From: Oscillospiraceae bacterium
GTDB taxonomy: Bacteria > Bacillota > Clostridia > Oscillospirales > Oscillospiraceae
Direction of reading: 5' to 3'
DNA: 64,000 nucleotides
Assembly (NCBI GenBank): GCA_017501355.1
Contig: JAFVXA010000020.1
Span: 44,922 to 108,921 of the forward strand
Every line of letters begins with the position of its first letter. Position 1 is the stretch's first letter. This document shows, in pieces, positions 33,042 to 42,470 of this stretch. Below the pieces are notes generated by a model. That model saw nothing but the letters and a program-made list of their open reading frames with translations, made no database searches and was not told where the DNA came from. The position numbers and the translations under genes were made by a program.

Positions 33042-33737
33042 ATGGCAAGAGATATTCTGGTCGTAGAAGATGATTCCAATATTGTGGAATTGATCCGCAT
33101 GTATCTGGAAAAGGAAGGCTTTGACGTGCGCATCGCCAACAACGGCGGCAAGGCAATCGAAGAATTTCAGAAAAAAGAACCCGATCTGATGCTGCTGGAC
33201 ATCATGCTGCCCGTGATGGACGGCTGGGGTGTCTGCGCCAAGGTGCGGGAGACCTCCAAGGTCCCCATCATCATGCTGACCGCCAAGAGCGAGGTCATGG
33301 ACCGCATCCATGGTCTGGAGATGGGCGCAGACGATTACCTCGTCAAGCCCTTTGAGATGAAGGAGCTCATCGCCCGCATCAACGCGGTGCTGCGCCGCAG
33401 CGAGATCCCCGAGGATACCAAGAAGCGTCTGAGCTTCGATAAGCTCGCCATCGACCTCGACTCCTACGAGCTGGTGGTGGACGGCAAAAAGATCGACACG
33501 CCCCCCAAGGAGCTGGAGCTGCTGTACCACCTCGCCTCCACCCCCAACCGCGTCTACACCCGCAATCAGCTGCTGGATGAGGTGTGGGGCTTCGACTACT
33601 TCGGCGATTCCCGCACGGTAGATGTCCACATCAAGCGTCTGCGCGAAAAGGTGGAAAACATTTCCGAGCAGTGGGCGCTGCGCACGGTGTGGGGCGTGGG
33701 CTACAAGTTTGAACTGCTGGGCGGCGAGAGCAAATGA
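33042..33737 (+). CDS. OmpR-family response regulator
   Basis: 231 residues. Receiver with VVEDD, phospho-acceptor Asp in LLDIMLP (about 52), LTAKSEV and VKPFEMKEL; C-terminal winged helix with SRTVDVHIKRLREK and VWGVGYKFE. The ATG at 33042 has an AGGAG 10 nt upstream. Its stop overlaps the kinase start (ATGA). With the kinase and HtrA downstream it looks like a CssRS-type envelope stress system. Confidence 0.9.
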   Translation: MARDILVVEDDSNIVELIRMYLEKEGFDVRIANNGGKAIEEFQKKEPDLMLLDIMLPVMDGWGVCAKVRETSKVPIIMLTAKSEVMDRIHGLEMGADDYLVKPFEMKELIARINAVLRRSEIPEDTKKRLSFDKLAIDLDSYELVVDGKKIDTPPKELELLYHLASTPNRVYTRNQLLDEVWGFDYFGDSRTVDVHIKRLREKVENISEQWALRTVWGVGYKFELLGGESK

Positions 33738-35197
33738 CCAGGAAGCCCTCTCCCCTCATGGCAAAACTGCGCCGACGCTTCCATGGACTCTACTGGCAGC
33801 AGCTGGCGCTGACCATCGGCATGGTGCTGCTGACGCTGGCACTGCTGGGCTGCGGCTTCTTTGCCATGAGCTATAACTATGTCCGCAGCGAGACCGCCAA
33901 TGCCATGCGTCAGAAGGTGGAGGTGGTGGCGCAGATCGCCTCCAGCTACATTCACGACGGCGATCTTTCCCACAACCAGGATTTCTATATGCTGGCAAGC
34001 TTCGCCAGCACCGCGGCAGACAACGAGTTCATCATTTTCTCCGCAGACGGCACCGCCCTGCTTACCACGGACGAATCCCATGCGGGCAAGAGCTTCCGCC
34101 TGCCCAATGACATCCGCCGCAAGGTACTGAAAAATCTTGAATACAGCGGCGCGGGTACACTGGATGGGCTCTACGAAGACAAGCAGTTCATCGTAGCAAT
34201 GCCTATCTTCTCCCACGTCGATCACAGCATCAGCGGCATCGCCATGGCACTGGCTGAGGCGCGTTCCCTCACCGCCCTCTGGCGCACGGCACTGGCGCTG
34301 TTCTGGCTGACGGGTGTGACAGTTCTCGTCATCGCCTTCATTGCCACCTCCTACACCACCATGCATCAGGTGCAGCCCATTCACGCCATGGTGCAGGCAA
34401 CCCGCCGCTATGCCGGCGGCAACTTCGACTCCCGTATGTATGATTACGGACGCACCGACGAGATCGGTGAGCTCGCCGCTTCCTTCAATGCCATGGCAGA
34501 TACCCTGCAGCAAACGGAGCAGCAGCGGCGGGAGTTTATCGCCTACATCTCCCATGAGCTGAAAACCCCCATGACCACCATTGCGGGCTATACCGACGGC
34601 ATTCTTGATGGCACGATCCCTCCCGAAAAGCAGGAGCAGTATCTGCGCATCATTGCAGATGAAAGCCGCCGCCTGTCCCGTCTTGTCCGCCGTATGCTGG
34701 AGGTTTCCCAGCTGCAAAGTCTGGATCTGACCCATGAGAAGAAAAAGTTCGACGTGTGTGAAAGTATGCGCCGCGCCATTATCTCCATGGAGCATAAGAT
34801 CCGTCTGCGGGATCTGGATGTGGAAGCCGATATCCCCGATGACTCTCTGCTGGTGATGGGTGACACGGACCTCATCACGCAGGTCATCTATAACCTTCTG
34901 GAGAACGCCGCCAAGTTTGCGACCCCCTCCTCCACCCTGTATCTGGGCGTGACGGAGCTGAACGACAAGGCACTGGTCTCCATCCGAAATCACGGTACCA
35001 CTATCCCTGCCGAGGAGATCCCCCACCTGTTCGAGCGTTTTCACAAAAGCGACAAATCCCGCAGCGAGGACAAGGATGGCGTGGGTCTTGGTCTTTATAT
35101 CGTCAAAACTATCCTTGAGCAGCACGGCGAACGGATCGTAGTCACCAGCGAAGATGGTCTGACTACCTTCACCTTCAGCCTGCAGCTCGCCAAGTAA
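33734..35197 (+). CDS. sensor histidine kinase with HAMP domain
   Basis: 487 residues. Membrane segments at about 24-46 and 183-205 flank an extracellular sensor domain of about 135 residues. Then HAMP (about 205-258), HisKA with phospho-acceptor His in YISHELKTPMTTIAGY (about 275), and HATPase with NLLENAAKFA, FERFHKSDKS and GVGLGLYIVK. Pairs with the response regulator it overlaps. The layout and the htrA neighbour suggest sensing of misfolded extracytoplasmic protein or cell-wall stress, by inference. Confidence 0.9.
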   Translation: MTRKPSPLMAKLRRRFHGLYWQQLALTIGMVLLTLALLGCGFFAMSYNYVRSETANAMRQKVEVVAQIASSYIHDGDLSHNQDFYMLASFASTAADNEFIIFSADGTALLTTDESHAGKSFRLPNDIRRKVLKNLEYSGAGTLDGLYEDKQFIVAMPIFSHVDHSISGIAMALAEARSLTALWRTALALFWLTGVTVLVIAFIATSYTTMHQVQPIHAMVQATRRYAGGNFDSRMYDYGRTDEIGELAASFNAMADTLQQTEQQRREFIAYISHELKTPMTTIAGYTDGILDGTIPPEKQEQYLRIIADESRRLSRLVRRMLEVSQLQSLDLTHEKKKFDVCESMRRAIISMEHKIRLRDLDVEADIPDDSLLVMGDTDLITQVIYNLLENAAKFATPSSTLYLGVTELNDKALVSIRNHGTTIPAEEIPHLFERFHKSDKSRSEDKDGVGLGLYIVKTILEQHGERIVVTSEDGLTTFTFSLQLAK

Positions 35198-35211
35198 AGG
35201 ACATTTTCTAT

Positions 35212-36453
35212 ATGATCGAAAACGAATGCATCCCTCAGGAGGTCGTGCTCCGCTACGACAGCGCAGAGGAGGTGGTGGAGGTCTATCGGCAGGAAACGCC
35301 CCTGCCCGACTATCCCGGTCGTCCTCTCCCCTTCCCGGCAAAACGCCGCAGCCGCCGCAAAGGGCTCCTCATTTTCCTGTTTCTGCTGGCACTGCTGGCA
35401 GGTGTCGTTATCCTCACCACCACTCTTTCCTCTCACGATGAGGACCATAATGACGGGAAGAGCGAGACCAAAGAGGACAGCAGCGGTGTGTTTACCACCA
35501 TCCCGCACTATCTCGGCGAGGACACGGCTGAAATGACCCTGCAGCCCCTCGGCGGCAAGATCCTCAAACCCAGCGACATCTATCAGCGGGTCAGTCCCGC
35601 TGTCGTCACCGTCATCGGTACCCACCGCAGCAATCAGAGCGGCGGCACTGGCATGATCTTCTCGGAAAACGGCTACATTCTCACCAATGCCCATGTCATT
35701 GAACACTGTGAGTCTGCCACCGTCATTCTTGCAAGCGGTCACAGCTTCACCGCGACCCTTGTGGGCTATGACGCGGAGGAGGATCTTGCCGTGCTGAAGA
35801 TCGGCACGGAAGAACCTCTCCCCACCGTCACCTTCGGCGACTCGGATGACTTGCTGGTAGGCGAACCCGCCTATGCCATCGGCAATCCTCTGGGTGTGGA
35901 TCTGATCAGCACCTTCACCAGCGGTATGATCTCGGGTCTGAGCCGTGAGATTGAAGTTGGCAGCGGGTCTCTCCGTCTGCTGCAAACTGACACCGCCCTC
36001 AACAGCGGCAACTCCGGCGGACCGCTGATCAATCAGAATGGTCAGGTCATCGGCATCAACACCGCGAAAATGCAGTCCGGTTTCTCCAATGTCGAGGGGA
36101 TCGGCTTTGCCATTCCCACGGCAGACGCGCTGAAAAAGGTCAATGATCTGATCCAATTCGGCGAAATCCAGCCCACGCCCGTCATCGGCATCACCGTTGC
36201 CCCCCTCACCGAACCCACCGAGGATGGTCATTTCGGTCTTGAGGTGTGGGAGGTCACCCCCGGCGGTCCCGGCGGCATCGCGGGCATCGCACCCTATGAT
36301 GTGGTGATCCGCGCCGACGGCAAAGAGCTGCACACCAACGACGATCTGCTCGCAGCACGGGATCTGCACAAGATCGGTGACAGTATGCATCTGGAGATCT
36401 GCCGTAACGGTCAGCATTTCAGTAAAGAGATCATTCTGCAAAGCTCCAAGTAA
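35212..36453 (+). CDS. htrA: membrane-anchored HtrA/DegP-type serine protease
   Basis: 413 residues. A cytoplasmic N-terminus of 50 residues ends in RRSRRK before one membrane segment (51-70). The trypsin-like domain has the triad His161 (TNAHVIE), Asp191 (EEDLAVLKI) and Ser268 (GNSGGPL). A PDZ domain covers about 325-410. Degrades or refolds damaged proteins on the outer side of the membrane. Only 14 nt after the kinase gene, so co-transcribed. Confidence 0.94.
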   Translation: MIENECIPQEVVLRYDSAEEVVEVYRQETPLPDYPGRPLPFPAKRRSRRKGLLIFLFLLALLAGVVILTTTLSSHDEDHNDGKSETKEDSSGVFTTIPHYLGEDTAEMTLQPLGGKILKPSDIYQRVSPAVVTVIGTHRSNQSGGTGMIFSENGYILTNAHVIEHCESATVILASGHSFTATLVGYDAEEDLAVLKIGTEEPLPTVTFGDSDDLLVGEPAYAIGNPLGVDLISTFTSGMISGLSREIEVGSGSLRLLQTDTALNSGNSGGPLINQNGQVIGINTAKMQSGFSNVEGIGFAIPTADALKKVNDLIQFGEIQPTPVIGITVAPLTEPTEDGHFGLEVWEVTPGGPGGIAGIAPYDVVIRADGKELHTNDDLLAARDLHKIGDSMHLEICRNGQHFSKEIILQSSK

Positions 36454-36482
36454 GATCAAATAAGAAAGAGGGACTCTCGCCT

Positions 36483-37781
36483 ATGAAGATCAAGACCAAG
36501 CAGCTCTCCTACGAGCAGGTCATGGCACTGCCCCGCCCCAAGCCCCGCAAGCCCATTCGTCCCAACATCATCCTGCGCACCATCATGCGCATTGCCTCCC
36601 TCTGGGATCTGCTGCCCGCCCGCTTTTCCTATACGGAAAGCCGCATGGAGCTGGCGCAGGGTCCCTGCCTTGTGCTGATGAATCACTCCAGCTTCATTGA
36701 TCTGGAGATCGCACAGAAGGTGCTTTATCCCCGCCCCGTGAACATCGTCTGCACCTCGGATGGTTTTGTGGGCTTTGGCAAGGAGCTGCTGATGCGGCTC
36801 ATCGGCTGCATCCCCACCCAGAAATTTGTGACGGATGTCAGTCTCATCGGCGATATGCGTTATGCGCTGGAGGAGCTGGGGGACACCGTGCTGATGTACC
36901 CTGAAGCAAGCTACAGCTTTGATGGCTGCGCCACTCCCCTGCCCCGCAAGTTGGGCGTACTGCTGAAAAAGCTGAACGTTCCCGTGGTCACCATCATCAC
37001 AGAAGGTGCGTTCTCCCGCGACCCTCTCTATAACTGTCTGCAAAAGCGCAAGGTCAAGGTCAGCGCCCATGTTTCCTGCCTGCTGACGAAGGAGGAGCTG
37101 AAGGAAAAGTCCGTTGCCGAGATCGATCAGCTGCTGGATGAAGCCTTTTCCTTCGATAACTTCCGCTGGCAGCAGGAGAACAAGATTGAGATCAACGAGT
37201 CCTTCCGCGCGGACGGTCTGCACCGCATCCTCTACAAATGCGCCCACTGCGGCGCAGAGGGTGAAATGCACGGCGAGGGCATCACCCTTACCTGCCGTCA
37301 CTGCGGCAAGCAGTATGAGCTGACCCCCTTCGGCAAACTTGAGGCAAAAGACGGAGAGACCGAGTTTTCCCACATTCCCGACTGGTACAGGTGGGAGCGG
37401 GAGCTGGTCAGGCAGGAGATCCTCAACGGCAGCTACTCCCTTGATACCGATGTGGAGATCGGTATGCTGGTGGACTACAAGGCGATCTACATGGTGGGCA
37501 GCGGTCACCTGACCCATGATGCAAGCGGCTTCCGTCTCACAGGCTGCGAGGGAAAGCTGGAATATACCCAGTCCCCCACCGCCTGCTATGGTCTTTACTC
37601 CGATTATTACTGGTATGAGATCGGCGATGTGATCTGCTTCGGCAATCGTGACAGACTTTACTATTGCTTCCCCAAGGGCGAGACTCCTGTCGCCAAGACC
37701 CGTTTCGCCGCAGAGGAGCTGTACAAGCTCTATAAATCCCGGGTGCTGACACTCCCCAAGGGAGACGCAGCACAGGAATAA
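36483..37781 (+). CDS. PlsC-like acyltransferase with C-terminal zinc ribbon domain
   Basis: 432 residues. Acyltransferase core with the NH-x4-D motif at His68/Asp73 (NHSSFIDL) and YPEASYSFDG in place of the usual PEGTR-type block. The C-terminal half has a four-Cys zinc ribbon (CAHCGAEG ... CRHCGKQY, about 248-275) followed by a beta-rich 150-residue domain I do not recognise. The core should transfer acyl chains to lysophosphatidate or a related acceptor at the membrane. No membrane helix is obvious. Lies 29 nt after htrA, with its own AAGAGGG, and closes the operon. Confidence 0.82.
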   Translation: MKIKTKQLSYEQVMALPRPKPRKPIRPNIILRTIMRIASLWDLLPARFSYTESRMELAQGPCLVLMNHSSFIDLEIAQKVLYPRPVNIVCTSDGFVGFGKELLMRLIGCIPTQKFVTDVSLIGDMRYALEELGDTVLMYPEASYSFDGCATPLPRKLGVLLKKLNVPVVTIITEGAFSRDPLYNCLQKRKVKVSAHVSCLLTKEELKEKSVAEIDQLLDEAFSFDNFRWQQENKIEINESFRADGLHRILYKCAHCGAEGEMHGEGITLTCRHCGKQYELTPFGKLEAKDGETEFSHIPDWYRWERELVRQEILNGSYSLDTDVEIGMLVDYKAIYMVGSGHLTHDASGFRLTGCEGKLEYTQSPTACYGLYSDYYWYEIGDVICFGNRDRLYYCFPKGETPVAKTRFAAEELYKLYKSRVLTLPKGDAAQE

Positions 37782-37795
37782 CATATAAACAGACA

Positions 37796-37833
37796 AAAAA
37801 GTGTTCAACCGCTGTCGGTTGAACACTTTTTGT
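37796..37833. terminator. bidirectional terminator
   Basis: AAAAAGTGTTCAACCG-CTGT-CGGTTGAACACTTTTT; serves the acyltransferase and the convergent HD-GYP gene. Confidence 0.92.
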
Positions 37834-37838
37834 TTTTC

Positions 37839-39146
37839 TTATCGGATGCGAAGGAAGCTCGTCTCTCTCTGCCCGCAGACAGGACAGCTGTATTGCACCG
37901 GCATGGTGTCACCCTCGTAAATATGCCCACAGACAGGGCACTGGAACAGGGCTGCCGTCCCCACTTCTTCCGCCGTCTCTTCACCGCAGAACACAAGGTG
38001 GATATCCTCAATGATCTTTCCATCCAGCTCGCCCTTTTCTGCCAGCTCCCGCAAGATGGAGATGGCTTTTCCGTGGGGCATCCCTGCCTTGTAGGGTCTG
38101 TCCTCCGTCAGCGCCTGATAGATATCGAGGCAGGCAAGGAGACGGGATTTTTCATCCAGCTCCTCCGCCGTCAGTCCCAAGGGGTAACCCTTTCCGTTGA
38201 GCTTTTCATGGTGCTGGGATGCCCAGGGGGTGATCTGTCCCAGACTTCCCAGCTTCGACAGCAGTCGATTGGTCTCATAGGCGTGGCTCTGGATGTGGCG
38301 ATACTCCTTCTCATCCAGTCTGCCCGGCTTTTCCAGCACGTCCTTATCCACCATGAGCTTGCCGATGTCATGGAGCGCTCCCGCGCAGTAGAGCTGCTGC
38401 GCTGTTTCCTCGTCCCAGCCATAGTGCCGCGCCATGCGCTCCGCCTTTTCCGCAATCCCCAGCGAGTGGTTCCCGGTAAAGGGAGACTTATAGTCGATGA
38501 TGCGGGCAAAGAGGGTTGCCAGATCCCGCAGATCCGTCTCACAGGGTACATCCGCCACCGCGGGAACGGTATCTTCGATCCGTTCGGGGGACAGTGCATC
38601 TATCAGCTCCTCCGACAACACGGAAAGCGCCAGATCAGACATTTCATCTGTAAAGAGCGTTCCCCGATTCTGCTGCACAAACTCCCTCAGCTTGTCGCAG
38701 CTTGTGCTGCCCACGGGATGGCAGCGATCCAGCTGATCTGCAATATGGATCAGCTGCGCACCGAGGGGCGTTTCTGCCGCCCTCTTGCCAAAAGGACCTT
38801 TTCCATCGGCGCGTTCATGGTGATAGCGCACGAAGTCACGGGAGACCGCTCCGGGCACAAGGCGCAGGTTCTCCTCGCCCACCACGCAGTGTCCCTGCAG
38901 CGCGCCCATAGGCACAGTCACCCTGCCATAGCTCTCGCGGTATTCGTTGAGGGCGCTGTCGTGGAGCAGCGCACCCGTCACAACCGCAGAGCGCTCCTCA
39001 TCTGCCATGCCCAGCTTCTCTGCCATGCGGTCGCACAGCAGCGCCACGCGCTTGGCATGGTGGTCAGTGACACCCAAAAACTCTTTTTCCACACTGTCCA
39101 GTGCTTCCGAGAGCACGGTCAGCAGTTTCGTTCGTTCAATTCTCAT
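37839..39146 (-). CDS. tandem HD/HD-GYP protein with C-terminal zinc ribbon
   Basis: 435 residues. The C-terminal HD-GYP (about 210-390) is complete: HD at 259-260 (GALHDIGK), HHEKLNGKGYP at 312-322. The N-terminal half (about 25-180) has a second HD unit (LLHDSA at 61-66, HHERADGKGPFG at 109-120) with GPF instead of GYP. The last 30 residues form a rubredoxin-like CPVCGHIYEG ... CPVCG ribbon. HD-GYP proteins usually cleave cyclic dinucleotides; the tandem form suggests an internal dimer. No membrane or receiver domain. Starts 7 nt after the ABC-F stop; the ribosome binding site is weak. Confidence 0.83.
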   Translation of the reverse strand: MRIERTKLLTVLSEALDSVEKEFLGVTDHHAKRVALLCDRMAEKLGMADEERSAVVTGALLHDSALNEYRESYGRVTVPMGALQGHCVVGEENLRLVPGAVSRDFVRYHHERADGKGPFGKRAAETPLGAQLIHIADQLDRCHPVGSTSCDKLREFVQQNRGTLFTDEMSDLALSVLSEELIDALSPERIEDTVPAVADVPCETDLRDLATLFARIIDYKSPFTGNHSLGIAEKAERMARHYGWDEETAQQLYCAGALHDIGKLMVDKDVLEKPGRLDEKEYRHIQSHAYETNRLLSKLGSLGQITPWASQHHEKLNGKGYPLGLTAEELDEKSRLLACLDIYQALTEDRPYKAGMPHGKAISILRELAEKGELDGKIIEDIHLVFCGEETAEEVGTAALFQCPVCGHIYEGDTMPVQYSCPVCGQRETSFLRIR

Positions 39147-39153
39147 AGTTCCA

Positions 39154-40710
39154 TCAGAAAATCTTTGTCGTCCACTTGCTGCAGTCCCAGACGGTCTGCA
39201 CCACATCGCGGTAGAACTCAGGCTCATGGCAGATCAGCAGGACACTGCCGCGATACTCCCGCAGCGCCCGCTTCAGCTCTTCCTTCGCATCCACGTCCAG
39301 ATGGTTGGTGGGCTCGTCCAGCAGCAGGATATTGGTCTCACGATTGATGATCTTGCAAAGGCGCACCTTCGCCTGCTCACCGCCGCTGAGCACGCGCACC
39401 TGACTTTCGATGTGCTTGGTGGTCAGTCCGCACTTCGCAAGGGCAGCGCGCACCTCAAACTGGGAAAAGGCAGGGAACTCCTTCCAAAGCTCCTCGATGC
39501 AGGTGGTAGCGTTGTTGGGGGCAGACTCCTGCTCGAAATAGCCGATGGAGAGATTGTCACCCAATTCCACACTGCCGCTAAGGGAGGGAATGAGACCGAG
39601 AATGCTCTTGAGCAGCGTTGTCTTGCCGATACCGTTGGCACCCACAAGAGCGATCTTCTGCCCCCGCTCCATGGCAAGGTTCAAGGGGCTCGAAAGGGGC
39701 GAATCGTAGCCGATGACCAGATCCTTCGTCTCGAATATGTACTTGCTGGGGGTACGCCCCACCTTGAAGTTGAACTCAGGCTTGGGCTTCTCCGCCGCCA
39801 GCTCGATCAGTTCCATATTATCCAGCTTCTTCTGGCGGGACATTGCCATGTTGCGGGTGGCAACGCGGGCTTTGTTGCGGTTGACGAAGTCCTTCAGCTC
39901 ACTGATCTCCTGCTGCTGCCGCTTGTAGGCTGCCTCCAGCTGACCCTTCTGCACCTCATAGACCTCACGGAAGTGGTCATAGTCGCCCACATAGCGGGTG
40001 AGCTTGCGATTCTCCATGTGATAGATGAGGTTCACCACCTCGTTGAGGAAGGGGATATCGTGGGAAATGAGGATGAAGGCATTCTCATACTCCTGCAGAT
40101 AGCGTTTGAGCCAAACAATGTGCTCCTCATCGAGATAGTTCGTCGGCTCGTCCAGCAGCAGAATGTCGGGCTTTTCCAGCAGCAGCTTTGCGAGAAGCAC
40201 CTTCGTGCGCTGACCACCGCTGAGATCGGTCACGGGACGGTCCAGCCCCACATCCATCAGACCGAGAGCGCGTGCAACCTCCTCCACCTTGGCATCAATG
40301 ATATAGAAGTCATGGTGGGTCAGGGTATCCTGAATCACACCCAGCTCTTCCAGCAGGGCATCCATCTCATCCTCGCCCGCTTCACCGAGGCGCTCGCAGA
40401 TCTCGTTCATGGTGGCTTCCATTTCAAAGAGATAGGCAAAGGCAGACTGCAGCACATCCCGCACGGTCATACCCGGCTCCAGCACCGTGTGCTGGTCGAG
40501 ATATCCGGAGCGGACATTCTTCGACCACTCCACCTTGCCCTCATCCGGCATCAGCTTGCGGGTAACGATATTCATAAAGGTGGACTTACCCTCGCCGTTG
40601 GCACCCACAAGACCGATATGCTCGCCCTTGAGCAGGCGGAAGGACACATCCTCAAAAATTGCACGGTCACCAAAGCCATGAGACAAATGCTCCACATTCA
40701 AAATGCTCAT
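39154..40710 (-). CDS. ABC-F family ATPase (ribosome-associated type)
   Basis: 518 residues with no membrane segments: two ABC domains joined by a charged helical linker (about 235-310). Walker A GANGEGKST and GANGIGKTT; signatures LSGGQRTK and LSGGEQAK; Walker B LLLDEPTNYLD and LLLDEPTNHLD. Closest in layout to YbiT/YkpA-type ABC-F translation factors. ABC-F proteins bind the ribosomal E site; whether this one has housekeeping or drug-protection roles cannot be decided. AGGAG lies upstream of the ATG. Confidence 0.92.
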   Translation of the reverse strand: MSILNVEHLSHGFGDRAIFEDVSFRLLKGEHIGLVGANGEGKSTFMNIVTRKLMPDEGKVEWSKNVRSGYLDQHTVLEPGMTVRDVLQSAFAYLFEMEATMNEICERLGEAGEDEMDALLEELGVIQDTLTHHDFYIIDAKVEEVARALGLMDVGLDRPVTDLSGGQRTKVLLAKLLLEKPDILLLDEPTNYLDEEHIVWLKRYLQEYENAFILISHDIPFLNEVVNLIYHMENRKLTRYVGDYDHFREVYEVQKGQLEAAYKRQQQEISELKDFVNRNKARVATRNMAMSRQKKLDNMELIELAAEKPKPEFNFKVGRTPSKYIFETKDLVIGYDSPLSSPLNLAMERGQKIALVGANGIGKTTLLKSILGLIPSLSGSVELGDNLSIGYFEQESAPNNATTCIEELWKEFPAFSQFEVRAALAKCGLTTKHIESQVRVLSGGEQAKVRLCKIINRETNILLLDEPTNHLDVDAKEELKRALREYRGSVLLICHEPEFYRDVVQTVWDCSKWTTKIF

Positions 40711-40763
40711 ATCGTACTCCTATTGGAAAAATTTCGTAATGATTTATTATAACACAGCGCTTT

Positions 40764-40812
40764 TTAAAAATCCACCCCGCCCCTTGCAAAGCAGGGAACA
40801 GGGTGGGATAAG
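40764..40812 (-). terminator. terminator of the pyroglutamate operon
   Basis: On the minus strand: ATCCCACCC ... GGGGTGGAT outer arms, CCCTGC/GCAAGGG inner arms, then TTTTT. Confidence 0.75.
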
Positions 40813-40829
40813 CATCATTTTCTCTGTAT

Positions 40830-41474
40830 TCAGTGGATCTCGCCCCCCGCTTCTGTCAGATCGGTGCGGAAGGCAACGGCGGTCTCCGCCGCGATCTGCA
40901 GGGCGCGGGCAATGGCTGCAAGGGAAAGGCTGGGGGCAGGGCTCGTCAGCTTTGCCGCCTGCTCGTCCGCATAGGGCACATGGATGAAGCCTCCGATCAG
41001 CTTGGGCTGACGGGTGTGGATGTGGTGGAGCAAGCGGTAGAACACATCGTTGCAGACATACGTTCCCGCCGTATAGGAAACAGACGCGGGGATCCCCGCC
41101 TCCCGCATCCGCTGCACCATGCGCTTGACGGGCATCGCGGTAAAATAGGCATTCTCGCCTCCCGCCACCACCGCTTCGCCAATGGGCTGAAAGCCATCAT
41201 TGTCGGGAATACGGGCATCGCGGTAGTTGATGGCGACAAACTCCGGCATGACACCGAAGCGCCCCCCTGCCTGTCCCACACAGAACACCCAAGACGGCTG
41301 ATGCCGCTCCACCGCCGCAAGCAGTTCTTCTCCGCCCCGCTGAAAGGTGGTAGAGATCTCCACCCGCACCACCTCTGCCCCCGCGATGGTCTCCGGCAGC
41401 AGCTTCAGCGCTTCGTAGGAGGGATTCAAGGCTTCCCCGCCGAAGGGGTCAAAACCGGTAAACAGAATCTTCAT
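40830..41474 (-). CDS. pcp: pyroglutamyl-peptidase I
   Basis: 214 residues, peptidase family C15. Starts MKILFTGFDPFGGE, with Glu in GVMPEFVAIN, Cys in SYTAGTYVCNDVFY and His in GGFIHVPY as the catalytic set. Removes N-terminal pyroglutamate (5-oxoproline) from peptides in the cytoplasm. GGAGG lies before the ATG at 41474, which is inside the end of the preceding gene (26-nt overlap). Last gene of a four-gene operon with the DUF979/DUF969 membrane pair. Confidence 0.94.
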   Translation of the reverse strand: MKILFTGFDPFGGEALNPSYEALKLLPETIAGAEVVRVEISTTFQRGGEELLAAVERHQPSWVFCVGQAGGRFGVMPEFVAINYRDARIPDNDGFQPIGEAVVAGGENAYFTAMPVKRMVQRMREAGIPASVSYTAGTYVCNDVFYRLLHHIHTRQPKLIGGFIHVPYADEQAAKLTSPAPSLSLAAIARALQIAAETAVAFRTDLTEAGGEIH

Positions 41475-42456
41475 GGTTATCCTCCGTTCTTGCCCCACGA
41501 ACATAGGGCAGAGTGATGGGTTTTCCATCGAAATAAATGGTAGGATCAAGCCCCACCAGATCAAAGTGTCCCGCCGCGTCATGGATGCCGCCAAAGGTCA
41601 GATTGCGCCCCATGCCGACATGGAAGGTGCCAAAGGCAGACTCATCCTCGATATAGCACGCCCCCGTGCAGCGGGCAAGGGTGTTGAGCCCGATGCCGAA
41701 CTCCCCCGCCACCTGCATCCCCTCATCCCGAAAAGCAGCGAGATATGTCCGCAGGCGCTCGCCGTCCTCGCCCGCTTCAATCTCCGCGATCCTGCCGCGG
41801 TGGAAACGGATGCGAAGGGGCTTCCCCGGTGCGCCGAGATAGCCGAGGGAGCCATCCACCACGAGCACCCCCTCTGCGGATGTCTCCACCGGCGGAATCG
41901 TCACCTCAAAGCAGGCGGAGTCGCAGCGGCTGTAAGAAAAATCTCCCGTAAAGGCAAGCGCTTTCCGTCCCTCCACAGAGAGGGTCAGATCCGTCCCCGC
42001 AGGGGTGGTCACGCGAATGCCGCGGCAGTCGCGGTACGTCTCCAGCAAGGGCTTTGCCATGCGGGCAGCCGTCTCGGGGGGCATACACAAAAAGGGATAG
42101 GACAGCATGGGCAGCTGCCCTGCCGCAAGGGGCAGGGACAGATAGCGTTTCCCCGCCCCCACTGCCTCCGCGATGGCTCTTGTCGTCAGCAGGGAGGTGC
42201 AGGTCGCCCCCACGATGGTCTCGGCAGCGGCGATGGCACGCTGCAGAGCAGGCGCTTGCAGCACTGCGCCCGGCTGCTCCTCCCCCTGCTCGATGAGACG
42301 GAGCGTCACCTCTGCCCCCGCCCGCTGCGCCGCGTCCAGCAGAGCTTCCGCCTGTGCGCGGGAGGAAGGATCTGAGAGGATGGCAATGCGTTCCTCCCGT
42401 CTTGCTTTGAGCCAGTGGCACACGATGATCTGCGCCCCCTGTTCCATGGTCTGCAT
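41449..42456 (-). CDS. M29/NicX-like metalloenzyme (aminopeptidase family)
   Basis: 335 residues. It resembles the group labelled leucyl aminopeptidase/aminopeptidase T or NicX-like: the C-terminal GEFGIGLN, EDESAFGTFHVGMGRN and GGIHDAAGHFDLVG place Glu, His and Asp metal ligands. Exact activity unknown; a peptidase or a ring-opening hydrolase are both known in relatives. The ATG at 42456 is chosen because an in-frame ATG 6 nt upstream directly abuts the GGGGG ribosome binding site. Coupled to pcp by a 26-nt overlap and 14 nt after the DUF979 gene. Confidence 0.75.
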   Translation of the reverse strand: MQTMEQGAQIIVCHWLKARREERIAILSDPSSRAQAEALLDAAQRAGAEVTLRLIEQGEEQPGAVLQAPALQRAIAAAETIVGATCTSLLTTRAIAEAVGAGKRYLSLPLAAGQLPMLSYPFLCMPPETAARMAKPLLETYRDCRGIRVTTPAGTDLTLSVEGRKALAFTGDFSYSRCDSACFEVTIPPVETSAEGVLVVDGSLGYLGAPGKPLRIRFHRGRIAEIEAGEDGERLRTYLAAFRDEGMQVAGEFGIGLNTLARCTGACYIEDESAFGTFHVGMGRNLTFGGIHDAAGHFDLVGLDPTIYFDGKPITLPYVRGARTEDNHEDSVYRF

Positions 42457-42470
42457 GGTCATCCCCCTTT

